Shown in pieces: positions 39,597-48,504 of a stretch of DNA of 64,000 nucleotides (positions are counted from its first letter, which is position 1; each line of letters opens with the position of its first letter). The position numbers and the translations under genes are program-made. The DNA is from Filibacter tadaridae (GTDB lineage: Bacteria > Bacillota > Bacilli > Bacillales_A > Planococcaceae): contig NZ_UXAV01000036.1 in assembly GCF_900609045.1 (NCBI RefSeq), forward strand, positions 92,735 to 156,734. The letters run 5' to 3'. The notes beneath the pieces were generated by a model, which did not search any database, had not been told where the DNA came from, and was given only the letters and a program-made list of their open reading frames with translations.

Positions 39597-42500
39597 ATGA
39601 CAAAGATACAGCATAACGATGAAGCTGAAGTGGAACGTCGCCTGATTGAGGTCTTAGGGGAAGGGCATAACCAGTGGAATTACCGCCCTGATCTGAAGTC
39701 CGAAGATGACTTGTGGAACAATCTGCGACAACTAATTACGCAAAAAAACTTATCGGAAATCGGGGAGCGCCCTTTGACCGATAAAGAATTCGACACGATT
39801 AAAACCGGATTGCTGTTGAAAACAAAGACCCCTTTTGATGCTGCTAAGTGGCTCAAAGGGGAGAACGGCATTGCGCGTATTACGATTGAACGTGAAGATG
39901 TCTCTTTGGGTTCTATCTCTTTAGTTTTGTACTCCAACCAAGATATTGGTGGTGGCATCTCTACATACGAAGTGGTTCATCAGATTGCGAAACAAAAAGT
40001 GGACGCTGATGGTCGTGATCGCCGATTTGACGTAACGCTTTTAATCAATGGGTTGCCGATTGTTCAAATTGAATTGAAACAAGTCAGCGCAAAAGATGGC
40101 GTATTCCAGGCGTACAATCAAATCAAGAAATATGCGGAAGAAGGGATGTTCAGAAATAACATCTTTTCCACTCTTCAGTTGTTTGTCATTTCCAACGAGC
40201 AGACAACGCGCTATTTTGCCAATGCGATGCCAAAGGATATGCATAAGAAATTCGTTTTTGGTTGGCGTACAACAGACAATCGAAAAGTAGACAACCTCTA
40301 TGAATTTGTAAAACAAGTCTTGAATATTCCTGATGCGCATCGATTGATTGCCAATTATACGATTGTAAGTGAGGATCAGGACAATAAAGCCTTAATGGTG
40401 CTACATCCATATCAAATCCATGCGATTGAAGCCTTGTTTACCTCTGCTATGAAACACCAATCAGGGGTTGTGTGGCATGCCACCGGTTCAGGAAAAACGT
40501 TGACGAGCTTTGTATCCACAAAGCTACTCGCTCGTAAACCGGGTGTAGATCGCACGGTTATGCTCATTGACCGCAAAGATTTGGATAACCAAACGACGAG
40601 TGAATTCACGAAGTTTGCTTCCGAGTTCAATACCGGTATTTCTTCTGGCAACGCGAAGTCGAACAGTTTGATTGTCGGCACAGGAAGTTCCAAAGAATTG
40701 AGTGATACGCTATTATCCAGTGCCAATTCCAATACCGTGATTATTACCACGCGTCAAAAATTGGAGGCAGCTCTCCGTTTTGCGGAGAAACAAGAAGAAC
40801 AAAAAGGTACGCAACGCTTTAAGAAGCTCATGAGCCAGCATATTGTCTTTGTCGTTGACGAATGCCACCGAGCGTTAAGCGCAGAAGGAATGGAAGCCAT
40901 TAAGCATTTCTTTCCGAACTCTACATGGTTCGGATTTACAGGCACCCCGATATTTGATGTCAATAAAAAACAAGCGAAGGGTCGTCTAGCTCGTACGACA
41001 CGTGACCAATACGGGGACGTCTTGCACACTTATACCATTAAGAATGCGTTGGAAGATGGCGCGGTTTTAGGGTTTCAGGTGGAGCATGAAGATACGATAG
41101 AACCCACATCATTAAATAACTATATCTTTGACCAAATGCGTCAAAAAGAAAAATACGCGGACCTCAGTGATAACGAATTGAATGATACGATCGATCAAAT
41201 GGATGGAATCGAAAAGGAAGACTATATTAATCCGTCATCCTTCGAAAGCGATGACCATATTCAAAAAGTGCTCCATAAGGTTTTTCGGCCGGATAATGCG
41301 TATACGAAATTTGATTTCCAAAATGGGCGCCCGCAAAAGTCTGCAATTTTAACAACAAGTTCTATTGATATGGCGAAGCGCTACTATCAAGCCATCAAGG
41401 AGATGACTGCAGATTCCGATTGGCTAACAAGTGAATTTATCGGACACCCAATTCGAAAAGGGCGTACCATTGACGACCCTGATTTTCCACGGATTGCTAT
41501 CACCTATTCGATGGGAGAAAACGAAGAAGATTCCAAGCAAACCCAAGATGAGATGAAAGAAATCATCAAGGACTACAACGAGTACTACGACACTGCCTGG
41601 TCGATAGAATATATTGACCGCTATAATGGCGATATCAATAATCGCCTAGCCCGTAAGCGAGCGGAGTTCAAAAAGCTTGGGAAACAAGTGGACCTAGTCA
41701 TTGTCGTCGACCGCCTATTAACAGGATTCGATGCGCCAACTGTCCAGACGCTATTTGTGGATCGTAATTTAAGTTATGCGAATCTGATTCAAGCCTTTTC
41801 TCGAACCAATCGTACGTATCCAGGAAAGACTAAAGGATTGATTGTCACCTTCCGAAAACCTTCGACAATGGAACGAAATGTGGAAGCGGCGACGAAGTTA
41901 TATTCTCAAGCACAAGAAGAAACCGCTCTCGTTTACCCGACTTATGATAAATCGAAGAAGCACTTCAAGAACGCCCATAAGACACTTACAACTTCAGTGC
42001 CAAACCTGACTGACATGAATGAGCATTCCCCCCTTGAAGACCGGGTTGAATTTGTAAAGGCCTTCCAAGAGCTGAATAATGCCTATGAAGCGTTGGTTAC
42101 CTACGATGATTATAACGATGACATGGAGAAATCGAACGCTCTTCAAGAACAGATAAAGACGTTAGAAGAATATATGGGCGTATACAACACCGTTAAAGGT
42201 TCGCTACTAGACGAAGGTGAACCAGTAGAACCGGGTCGAGACTTCTCAGAAATTGAATTCTTTGGAGAAAATACGATTAAGCTCTATGATATCGACGCCA
42301 CCTACATCGACCGACTTTTGGAAACATACGCGGCCAATAATCCAGATATCCGAGACGAGATTGAAAAGGCCCTCCAAAAATTGAATAAACCGGCAGTCGT
42401 AAAAGATGTCTATAGTGCAATTCTAAACGACATTGATGCTAAGAAAGTAGGCGCAGAGGAAGACATTCTTGCCGTTAAGCGGCGCTTCTTTACGGATGCC

Positions 42501-42755
42501 TATGAAAACACGATTGAAAAGCTATCGAATACTTGGTTTGTGAATGAGGACCAATTGCATTTGTCCGCAATTCAATACATGGCTGGATCAGAAACCATTC
42601 CGAATATCGGAGGAATTCTCGACAGCAAGCAATTTGATAAGTACAAAGCTGCAAATCCAGATGCAAAACCATTGAAATACGGACCGGAAATGAAACGCCA
42701 GTGGTTAACTGTATTGAATGAGGTTATTGTACCTTATGGGGATGAATTGAGATGA
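39597..42755 (+). CDS. hsdR: type I restriction endonuclease subunit HsdR
   Basis: ATP-driven translocase and nuclease, 1052 aa. The N-terminal nuclease has the PD-(D/E)xK core with IVQIELKQVSAKDGVFQAYN near residue 160. The SF2 motor shows HATGSGKTLTSF, VVDECHRALS, FGFTGTPIF and, later, DRLLTGFDAPT with QAFSRTNRTYPGKTKG. A C-terminal helical domain of about 250 residues probably contacts HsdM. AAGGAGG precedes the ATG. No frameshifts are seen, so the system is probably functional. Confidence 0.96.
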   Translation: MTKIQHNDEAEVERRLIEVLGEGHNQWNYRPDLKSEDDLWNNLRQLITQKNLSEIGERPLTDKEFDTIKTGLLLKTKTPFDAAKWLKGENGIARITIEREDVSLGSISLVLYSNQDIGGGISTYEVVHQIAKQKVDADGRDRRFDVTLLINGLPIVQIELKQVSAKDGVFQAYNQIKKYAEEGMFRNNIFSTLQLFVISNEQTTRYFANAMPKDMHKKFVFGWRTTDNRKVDNLYEFVKQVLNIPDAHRLIANYTIVSEDQDNKALMVLHPYQIHAIEALFTSAMKHQSGVVWHATGSGKTLTSFVSTKLLARKPGVDRTVMLIDRKDLDNQTTSEFTKFASEFNTGISSGNAKSNSLIVGTGSSKELSDTLLSSANSNTVIITTRQKLEAALRFAEKQEEQKGTQRFKKLMSQHIVFVVDECHRALSAEGMEAIKHFFPNSTWFGFTGTPIFDVNKKQAKGRLARTTRDQYGDVLHTYTIKNALEDGAVLGFQVEHEDTIEPTSLNNYIFDQMRQKEKYADLSDNELNDTIDQMDGIEKEDYINPSSFESDDHIQKVLHKVFRPDNAYTKFDFQNGRPQKSAILTTSSIDMAKRYYQAIKEMTADSDWLTSEFIGHPIRKGRTIDDPDFPRIAITYSMGENEEDSKQTQDEMKEIIKDYNEYYDTAWSIEYIDRYNGDINNRLARKRAEFKKLGKQVDLVIVVDRLLTGFDAPTVQTLFVDRNLSYANLIQAFSRTNRTYPGKTKGLIVTFRKPSTMERNVEAATKLYSQAQEETALVYPTYDKSKKHFKNAHKTLTTSVPNLTDMNEHSPLEDRVEFVKAFQELNNAYEALVTYDDYNDDMEKSNALQEQIKTLEEYMGVYNTVKGSLLDEGEPVEPGRDFSEIEFFGENTIKLYDIDATYIDRLLETYAANNPDIRDEIEKALQKLNKPAVVKDVYSAILNDIDAKKVGAEEDILAVKRRFFTDAYENTIEKLSNTWFVNEDQLHLSAIQYMAGSETIPNIGGILDSKQFDKYKAANPDAKPLKYGPEMKRQWLTVLNEVIVPYGDELR

Positions 42756-42803
42756 AACTTTTTGCACGGGAATGATAGGTAACCAAACGAGGAGTGATAA
42801 ACA

Positions 42804-43052
42804 ATGAAATGGGAAGAGGTTCGTCAATTATATCCTGATCAATTTGTGAAGCTTAGTATTCTTGATTTTCACCTAGAAGACGATAAAAAAATAGTAACTG
42901 ACGTTGCTTTAGTTAACATCATTGATGATTCTAAAATGGCTACAAAAGAGTTACTAAAATCAAAAGGTGATACTATTGTTTACCATACAGGCTCTGAAAA
43001 AATTGTGATTGAAATGAGAAATCCTACAGGCTTAAGAGGTATCAGATTATGA
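42804..43052 (+). CDS. small protein paired with a retropepsin-like protease
   Basis: 82 aa, not recognised. It begins MKWEEVRQLYPDQFVKLSIL and has a short alpha/beta pattern with no cysteines or membrane segment. GAGGAGTG precedes the ATG. The stop overlaps the next gene's ATG (ATGA), so the two are coupled. Being so tightly linked, it may be the substrate, inhibitor or chaperone of the protease. It lies 48 bases behind hsdR, and could belong to the same transcript as the restriction operon. Confidence 0.65.
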   Translation: MKWEEVRQLYPDQFVKLSILDFHLEDDKKIVTDVALVNIIDDSKMATKELLKSKGDTIVYHTGSEKIVIEMRNPTGLRGIRL

Positions 43053-43426
43053 AACTAAAGTTAATTAATCATTTGCTTGAAGTAGAAATGGTGATTTCTT
43101 ATAAAGGTAAAACAAAGATAGTAGATAAGCTTGTTATTGACACAGGTGCAGCCCATACTCTTATCTCATCGGATATTGTTGATGAGATAAGCATTTACTT
43201 CGAAAATGGGGACCCTTTAGTAAGTTCTTACGGAATTGGTGGTGAGGAATATTCTTTTCGAAAATCAGTTGATTTTATTACTCTAGGGACGCATGAAATA
43301 CAAGGAATGAAGCTAGACTTTGGAAATTTAGATGGCTGGGATATCAATGGTCTCATAGGGCTAGATATCCTGATGGATGGAATGTTTATCATCGACCTAG
43401 GAAAGTTAGAATTGGCTCGGAATTGA
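43049..43426 (+). CDS. retropepsin-like aspartic protease
   Basis: 125 aa single-domain protein. The active-site loop reads VIDTGAAHTLIS (residues 30-41), and GLIGLDILMDG near residue 104 corresponds to the second conserved (hydrophobic-Gly) motif of retroviral-type aspartic proteases, which work as dimers. No signal peptide or membrane segment, so it should be cytoplasmic. Overlaps the preceding 82 aa gene by four bases. The target is unknown; the neighbourhood suggests a cargo function. Followed directly by copy 4 of the 150-base repeat. Confidence 0.8.
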   Translation: MKLKLINHLLEVEMVISYKGKTKIVDKLVIDTGAAHTLISSDIVDEISIYFENGDPLVSSYGIGGEEYSFRKSVDFITLGTHEIQGMKLDFGNLDGWDINGLIGLDILMDGMFIIDLGKLELARN

Positions 43427-43454
43427 AATCGGTGCCTGTGTAACAAACAACAGC

Positions 43455-43606
43455 GAATTGTGTGAGTACCTGTGCAAGAAAAAACAATGAACAATTCACA
43501 CAATTACATAATAATGCAGGATATATAACGTTTATCTAATCTTCTGCTTATAAATATGTAATTGTAGTGAGTTAACTGAATTCGGCCTTGCACAGGTACC
43601 CATCTC
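43455..43606. repeat. 150-base repeat family, copy 4
   Basis: GTACCTGTGCAAG left and CTTGCACAGGTAC right, both perfect. A partial extra left end, GGTGCCTGTGTAACAA, lies just before it. The right end abuts the truncated Rpn-like gene. Confidence 0.85.
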
Positions 43607-43618
43607 AACTGGCGTGCG

Positions 43619-44248
43619 GTGTCCAGCTTGGGAGAGATGCTCCTTGGATACGATGAACTTCCTGAAGACTTGAAAATCTACGTGCCAAACTTTGACCATG
43701 TCCTTTATGATGTATCTACTTACACGGATGAAGACATTAAGGGCAAGGCACAGACGCGAATATTTTTGACGCTTCTCCGCGATATATTCACAAAAGACGG
43801 CGACAAATTAGAGGAGTCTATTCTTCGTTCAATTCATTATTTGAACGAATTAGAAGATAGGCAAACGGGAACGGAGTATTTGGAAACCATTATGCGTTAT
43901 GTATTCAGTGCCGGCAAATCCTTAACTAAGCGCAATATAAATAAAATGATTCGTCAAATTGAAACAACTTATCCGGAAGGGAGTGAAATGACCATGACGT
44001 TAGCGGAAATGTGGATGGAAGAAGGCAGAGAAGAAGGTATGAAAATAGGCATGGCAAAAGGCATGGCAAAAGGTAAAGCGGCTGCGTTATCTGAAACCGC
44101 GATTCAACTGCTGATTGAAAAGTTCGGCAAAGTCCCTCAAGATATGAAAGATGGCATCATGAATTCCGACACAGCCACCTTGAAACTTGTGTTGTTTAAT
44201 ATTTTTCGATATGAAAGCGTTGAGGATGTTCGGAAATATATTCAATAA
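43619..44248 (+). pseudogene. C-terminal part of an Rpn family nuclease/transposase
   Basis: 209 codons similar to the C-terminal two thirds of Rpn/PD-(D/E)xK-type 'putative transposase' proteins: MLLGYDELPEDLKIYVPNF, IFLTLLRDIF, then MTLAEMWMEEGREEGMKIGM with repeated MAKGMAKGK and a final LLIEKFGKVPQDM helix. The N-terminal nuclease domain is missing; the frame runs back into repeat copy 4 (NWRAVSSLGEM), so the upstream part was replaced or deleted at the repeat. No suitable ribosome site is seen at the GTG. Probably not functional. Confidence 0.75.
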
Positions 44249-44272
44249 GTAAGTAAATTACGTTCATTTTGT

Positions 44273-44320
44273 ATACCAGGTTATAAAACAACTCTAAATT
44301 GTTTTATGACCTGGTATTTT
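44273..44320 (+). terminator. palindrome/terminator after the Rpn remnant
   Basis: ATACCAGGTTATAAAACAA pairs with TTGTTTTATGACCTGGTAT, followed by T residues. Confidence 0.75.
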
Positions 44321-44356
44321 TGCTACGGGCCATTTTGCTGGAAAGAAATAAATGAT

Positions 44357-44405
44357 AGGTGACAGGTTCTAAAACAATTGGGAATTGTATTAGAACCTGT
44401 CACCT
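44357..44405. repeat. perfect 23-bp palindrome
   Basis: AGGTGACAGGTTCTAAAACAATT and its exact complement around GGG. Resembles the preceding palindrome in arrangement (CAGGTT.TAAAACAA). It borders the break in the IS transposase remnant. Confidence 0.7.
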
Positions 44406-44585
44406 TATTTTATTGATCTCAAAGAAAATGGCATCTAGATCAATGGCAGCCATGATCTCTTCATATTTTTGGGTAGGTTCCATGTCATATAATTCTTGGA
44501 TGCCAAATAGGCTCTGTTGTCGTATACTAGTCAAATGGAGTACCTCCAGTCTTTTGGGATGTTTTCGTCGACTACCAGTATACAA
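44400..44585 (-). pseudogene. N-terminal remnant of an IS transposase
   Basis: The leftward frame reads LTSIRQQSLFGIQELYDMEP and TQKYEEIMAAIDLDAIFFEI, which I recall as the start of IS4-like transposases of Bacillales. It ends after about 60 residues at the palindrome; the catalytic DDE part is gone. The inverted pair AGTACCTCCAGTCTT / AAGACTTGGGGAGGTACT at 44539-44603, followed by seven T residues on the + strand, sits at its 5' end and may be the old IS end or leader structure. Confidence 0.55.
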
Positions 44586-44653
44586 GACTTGGGGAGGTAC
44601 TTCTTTTTTTATGCCTTGAAACCATTGGGGGACAAGGGCTTGGAGTTATGAAA

Positions 44654-44775
44654 TTCATTCAATTGTATAAAAAAACAACAGAGCTTAGACACGTACGCAT
44701 TTATCTGATTTCCAACTCCTAAATATACAGTTGTAGTGAATCGTCAGAGTAATATTACGCGCAGGTACCTGATCA
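44654..44775. repeat. 150-base repeat family, degenerate copy 5
   Basis: Retains CAATTGTATAA, TTATCTGATTTCCAACTCCTAAATATACAGTTGTAGTGAATCG-like interior and GCGCAGGTACC at the right; the left end is lost. The stretch 44776-45063 shows no gene. Confidence 0.6.
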
Positions 44776-45066
44776 TTAGATAGATTCGAGTGAATTTGAA
44801 TTATTTTGATGAATAAACTAGGGTGCCATAAGAATATTATATAAAAATAGACATAGGTATTAAAGACACATTCACGGGTTGGAAACTGTATTAAACTTTC
44901 AAAGTTCTATTCCATCTCATAATCACACTTTTTTTGGCAGAGACGTTAGCCTCGTACGACTTCTATCCTAACAGAGAGGGACTGCGGGTCTGTAACGAAG
45001 GAGATATACCTTTATTTAGTTAATAAAAGACGTTTCTTTGTAGATTATAAAAAAGGGGGAGAATTG

Positions 45067-45465
45067 TTGAATGAATGGAAAAAGGGTACAATCTTTGCTA
45101 GTTTAATTATAATGGTAGTTGTAGTGGCATTCCTCTTTATTGACCAAACAAGTCACAAAGTTAGTGTTGATAATAAGCAAGTTGAACAAGCATATATCAA
45201 TGACTTATCGGAAAGGACTCTTAAATTAGCAAAACTATTGAAGCAGAGTGAGAATTTTTCATTAAACAACATTAAAGTTGATTTAGAAAATTCTCCGAAT
45301 CGTGTAATCTATGTAAATTTGATACCCAACAGAACAAATGAGATAAATGATATTGAGAAATCAGTTCGTGAGGTACTCCAATCAGAAAAGGCTAAATCAT
45401 TGATTCAGAAAAAAGAAACGTTTGATATTATTGTATTAAATACGGATAGAGAAAAAGTAAATTAA
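45067..45465 (+). CDS. hypothetical membrane-anchored protein
   Basis: About 132 aa from a TTG with AAAGGGGGAG upstream. One N-terminal hydrophobic segment (GTIFASLIIMVVVVAFLF) is followed by an outside domain of about 100 residues with alternating helix and strand (VNLIPNRTNEINDIEKSVRE; ETFDIIVLNTDRE). No lipobox. Small proteins of this kind are widespread in Bacillus without known function. A neighbouring TTG codon three bases earlier is equally possible as start. Confidence 0.65.
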   Translation: MNEWKKGTIFASLIIMVVVVAFLFIDQTSHKVSVDNKQVEQAYINDLSERTLKLAKLLKQSENFSLNNIKVDLENSPNRVIYVNLIPNRTNEINDIEKSVREVLQSEKAKSLIQKKETFDIIVLNTDREKVN

Positions 45466-45565
45466 AATAAAATGCAATAAGACGAAAAGCTACCTGATTA
45501 TGTTAATAAAAGTAATTTTTTAGATTTGTGTAATGTTTACCACCCATAAACAATCGATTCAATCG

Positions 45566-45716
45566 CTGAATTGTGTCGGTACCTGTGCAACAAAAAATAA
45601 CAAACAATTCAACCAATTGTATAAATGCTCGATAAATATTGGACATCAAGACTTTTATCTCATAAATATGTAATTGTAGTGTATTGTCGGAATAGCTTCG
45701 TGCACAGGTACCCGAT
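45566..45716. repeat. 150-base repeat family, copy 6
   Basis: GTACCTGTGCAA at left and TGCACAGGTAC at right, interior shorter and more diverged (TAATTGTAGTGTATTG retained). Confidence 0.75.
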
Positions 45717-45795
45717 TGGATAGGGAAAAAACCTCTAAACTTGTTTAGAGGTTTTTTCTGTTCTTTAGAGCAACAGTTACGCTGTTCGCCTAGCA

Positions 45796-46461
45796 TTAAT
45801 AGTCCAACACATTTTGCACATAACTCCACTTTTCTTTGTCGGCTAATATGTTCATTTTCACTTCCAAATCGCCACCTAGATAAACATTCTGTCCTTGTAT
45901 GGCAACGACCATTGCTTGCATGATAGGATCACTATCATTTCTTTGATACACATCGCCAATTTTAGGTATATATGTGTTTGGTAAATCGGTTTCTCCCCGT
46001 AGTGATTCTTGGTTCTCAGCCGTTTTTTCATCTGGATGTTGTAAGTCAATAATCGTTGCACCATCCTCAAGCCCAGGCACCATCACCCAGTATTCATTAT
46101 GTTTGATGCCGTTTGACTTATTACTAATCACACCGTTTTTTTCAATCGATGATACCATTTCTATTGCATGGAGATGGTGATGGTCAAGCGAGTCAGGCTT
46201 TGGATTGATTACTAAAATGTAATCACCAACTTTAGCCTTAACGTCCTTATTCAGTGTATAACGTTTTTGAATGTAAATAAAACTATCTAAATGCTTAGGT
46301 TTATAAAAATCAATATCCTTCGCTGTAGCGAGTTGTTGTTCAAAATCCTCCAGGCGAATGAGGTGAATAGACTGTTTGAAAAATGTTTTTATAGAATATA
46401 CTTTATGCAATTTATTTTGAAAGTAAACAAATTGACCTTTACGAACGTTTATTAGCTTCAT
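45796..46461 (-). CDS. hypothetical protein downstream of a BCCT transporter
   Basis: 221 aa soluble protein, not recognised. It starts MKLINVRKGQFVYFQNKLHKV and seems to contain two or three small beta-barrel-like units (KGQFVYFQNKLHKVYSIK; KVGDYILVINPKP; KIGDVYQRNDSDP), similar to each other at the K(V/I)GD motif. The spacing of 45 bases after the transporter suggests an operon, so it may regulate or assist it. A T-rich hairpin (AAACCTCTAAAC / GTTTAGAGGTTTTT) lies at its 3' side at 45729-45758. Confidence 0.65.
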   Translation of the reverse strand: MKLINVRKGQFVYFQNKLHKVYSIKTFFKQSIHLIRLEDFEQQLATAKDIDFYKPKHLDSFIYIQKRYTLNKDVKAKVGDYILVINPKPDSLDHHHLHAIEMVSSIEKNGVISNKSNGIKHNEYWVMVPGLEDGATIIDLQHPDEKTAENQESLRGETDLPNTYIPKIGDVYQRNDSDPIMQAMVVAIQGQNVYLGGDLEVKMNILADKEKWSYVQNVLDY

Positions 46462-46505
46462 TTATAATCCAACCTCGCTAAAAGTATTTTTTTACCTATT
46501 CTTAA

Positions 46506-47978
46506 TCACTCGGTCTGCTTGATTGTTTTGTAAAACGATATTGCCATTAAAATAAGAATAATGGAAAAGGGAAGTGCTGCAATAATGAGCATGTTTTGAA
46601 AGCCCTCAAGCCCACCGGAGTACATGACAATTGCAGCCATCGCTGAAAGTATCAATCCCCAAACAATTTTCACTACGTTTGATGGATTTAGTTGTCCACC
46701 TGTACTAAACATGCCTAGTACAAATGTGGCTGAATCGGCGGATGTAATGAAAAATATCGCAATCACAATTACCGTCAAGAAAGATAGTATCATACCTATT
46801 GGATAATATTCATACATGCCAAATGTCACTGTTTCTGTAGCTAATTTAGATAGCTTGGCAATGCCGTGTTGTTCTAGATTCAATGCTGATCCACCAAAAA
46901 CAGCGAAAAAGATAAATGTCACGAGTGTAGGGGCGATTAATACACCAACAATAAATTGTTTGATTGTACGCCCTTTTGATACACGCGCGATAAACATTCC
47001 AACAAATGGTGCCCAAGATATCCACCATGCCCAATAAAATATTGTCCAGTCGTTAATCCATTCCCGCTGATCTCTGTTTACTGGTTTTAATTCGAAACTC
47101 ATTTGAATAAAGTTGCTTATATAATTACCGATTGTCGTTGTAAACATATTTATAATATACATCGATGGTCCAACGATAAACAGTGTGCACAGTAGTAAGA
47201 CTGCGAGCCACATGTTAATCGAACTTAAGTATTTAATGCCGTTTCCAATACCTGACCATGCGGATATTATGAAAATGACGGTGGCTATTACTAAAATAAT
47301 GAGTTGAAACCAAAAAGCTTTTGGAGCGTTAAATAAAAATGTTAACCCGCTATTGATTTGGGCCGAGCCAAATCCAAGTGTGGATGCAACGCCAACTACT
47401 GTTGCAAAGATAGCAAGTGTATCGACTAATTGTCCGATTGGACCACGCATTATTTTTTTGCCGAATAACGGTTCAAGTGTTGCGCTTATTAACCCAGGGG
47501 CACCGACACGAAATTTAAAATAGGCGAAGATAAGTCCGACAACAGCGTATAATCCCCAACCGTGGAATCCCCAATGTAAGGAAGTGTATTGAAGGGATTC
47601 CAAAATTGCCTGCTCTGAACCTGGCACAGCATTTGGTGATTTAATGAAAGCGTGTGAAATGGTTTCTGCTGTCGTAAAGAACATGAGCCCAATTCCCATA
47701 CCGGCACTAAATAACATCGCAAACCAAGCAGGCAAACTGAAATCTGGTTCATCATCATCTTTTCCTAGCTTGATTTTACCAAAGCGTGAGAACATCATAT
47801 AAATACAAAAACTAATCATTGCCATGATGACAACCATATAAAACCAACCAAATTGATTGTAAATAAAATTAGTCACGGATTCGGTTAATTCATTTAAATG
47901 GTCAGGGGCAAAAGATCCCCAAAGTACTATTGCAATACATATGATGACAGCATACCAGAATACTTTTGTAATACGCAA
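46506..47978 (-). CDS. BCCT family transporter (glycine betaine/carnitine/choline type)
   Basis: Secondary transporter of the betaine-choline-carnitine family, 490 aa with about twelve membrane segments. The family signature WTIFYWAWWISWAPFVGMF with the following IARVSKGRTIKQFI is perfect; the aromatic box residues of the binding site lie there. Typical substrates are glycine betaine, choline or carnitine with Na+ or H+. The TTG after AATGGGGGA gives the best start; the longer frame to 48017 has no ribosome site. It lies a few kb from a carnitine operon that could use the same substrate, but on the opposite strand. Confidence 0.92.
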   Translation of the reverse strand: MRITKVFWYAVIICIAIVLWGSFAPDHLNELTESVTNFIYNQFGWFYMVVIMAMISFCIYMMFSRFGKIKLGKDDDEPDFSLPAWFAMLFSAGMGIGLMFFTTAETISHAFIKSPNAVPGSEQAILESLQYTSLHWGFHGWGLYAVVGLIFAYFKFRVGAPGLISATLEPLFGKKIMRGPIGQLVDTLAIFATVVGVASTLGFGSAQINSGLTFLFNAPKAFWFQLIILVIATVIFIISAWSGIGNGIKYLSSINMWLAVLLLCTLFIVGPSMYIINMFTTTIGNYISNFIQMSFELKPVNRDQREWINDWTIFYWAWWISWAPFVGMFIARVSKGRTIKQFIVGVLIAPTLVTFIFFAVFGGSALNLEQHGIAKLSKLATETVTFGMYEYYPIGMILSFLTVIVIAIFFITSADSATFVLGMFSTGGQLNPSNVVKIVWGLILSAMAAIVMYSGGLEGFQNMLIIAALPFSIILILMAISFYKTIKQTE

Positions 47979-48093
47979 CGAGATTCCCCCATTCCTTACC
48001 GTTAATAGGATGGGCAATTTTTTCGAATGCCATTCATTTAGATTTAAATGGGCTTATCCACTTTTCACAAACATTAATCTTCCACGTATTAGT

Positions 48094-48203
48094 CAATTGT
48101 GTGTAGTGCCTGCGCAAGAAACAGTCATGACAATTTAAACATTCATGTTTGTTGGGATAATCGTGAACGTTTAAACTAACGCTATTGTTTGGTGTGCAGG
48201 TAC
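48094..48203. repeat. 150-base repeat family, degenerate copy 7
   Basis: GTGCCTGCGCAAG left and GTGTGCAGGTAC right; interior shortened and altered. Most rightward copy seen. Confidence 0.55.
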
Positions 48204-48315
48204 GTTTTTAAGATTCTACATAGGAAATTTAAAGGAAGTCGTAAAGTGAACGAACTATCTTCTGTTACGTGAAAATTGATATAATAGACGTACCAGCAAA
48301 CAAGGGGTGGTATTT

Positions 48316-48501
48316 ATGAATGAAAATTTACGCCTAGTACGCCAAAAGCTAGTAGAATTTGCAGTTGGAATAGCTGCAATTGACGGTGGAAAACCAAGTG
48401 CATTTACACAAAACCTCTTAAACCAATATGCAAATGGTCAAGTTTCATCCAGCGAATTGAAACAAGCGATTGTTGAAAAATATACAAGGGCTTCACAGTA
48501 A
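48316..48501 (+). CDS. VbhA-type antitoxin
   Basis: 61 aa. The helix-rich sequence QKLVEFAVGIAAIDGGKPSA followed by YANGQVSSSELKQAIVEKY matches the VbhA antitoxin pattern, in which the first helix inserts into the active site of a Fic-domain AMP transferase. TATAAT with an extended TG lies 30 bases upstream and GGGGTGG gives the ribosome site. The toxin gene expected next is present only as a fragment, so this antitoxin is an orphan here, unless it guards against Fic toxins elsewhere. Confidence 0.7.
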   Translation: MNENLRLVRQKLVEFAVGIAAIDGGKPSAFTQNLLNQYANGQVSSSELKQAIVEKYTRASQ

Positions 48502-48504
48502 TTT

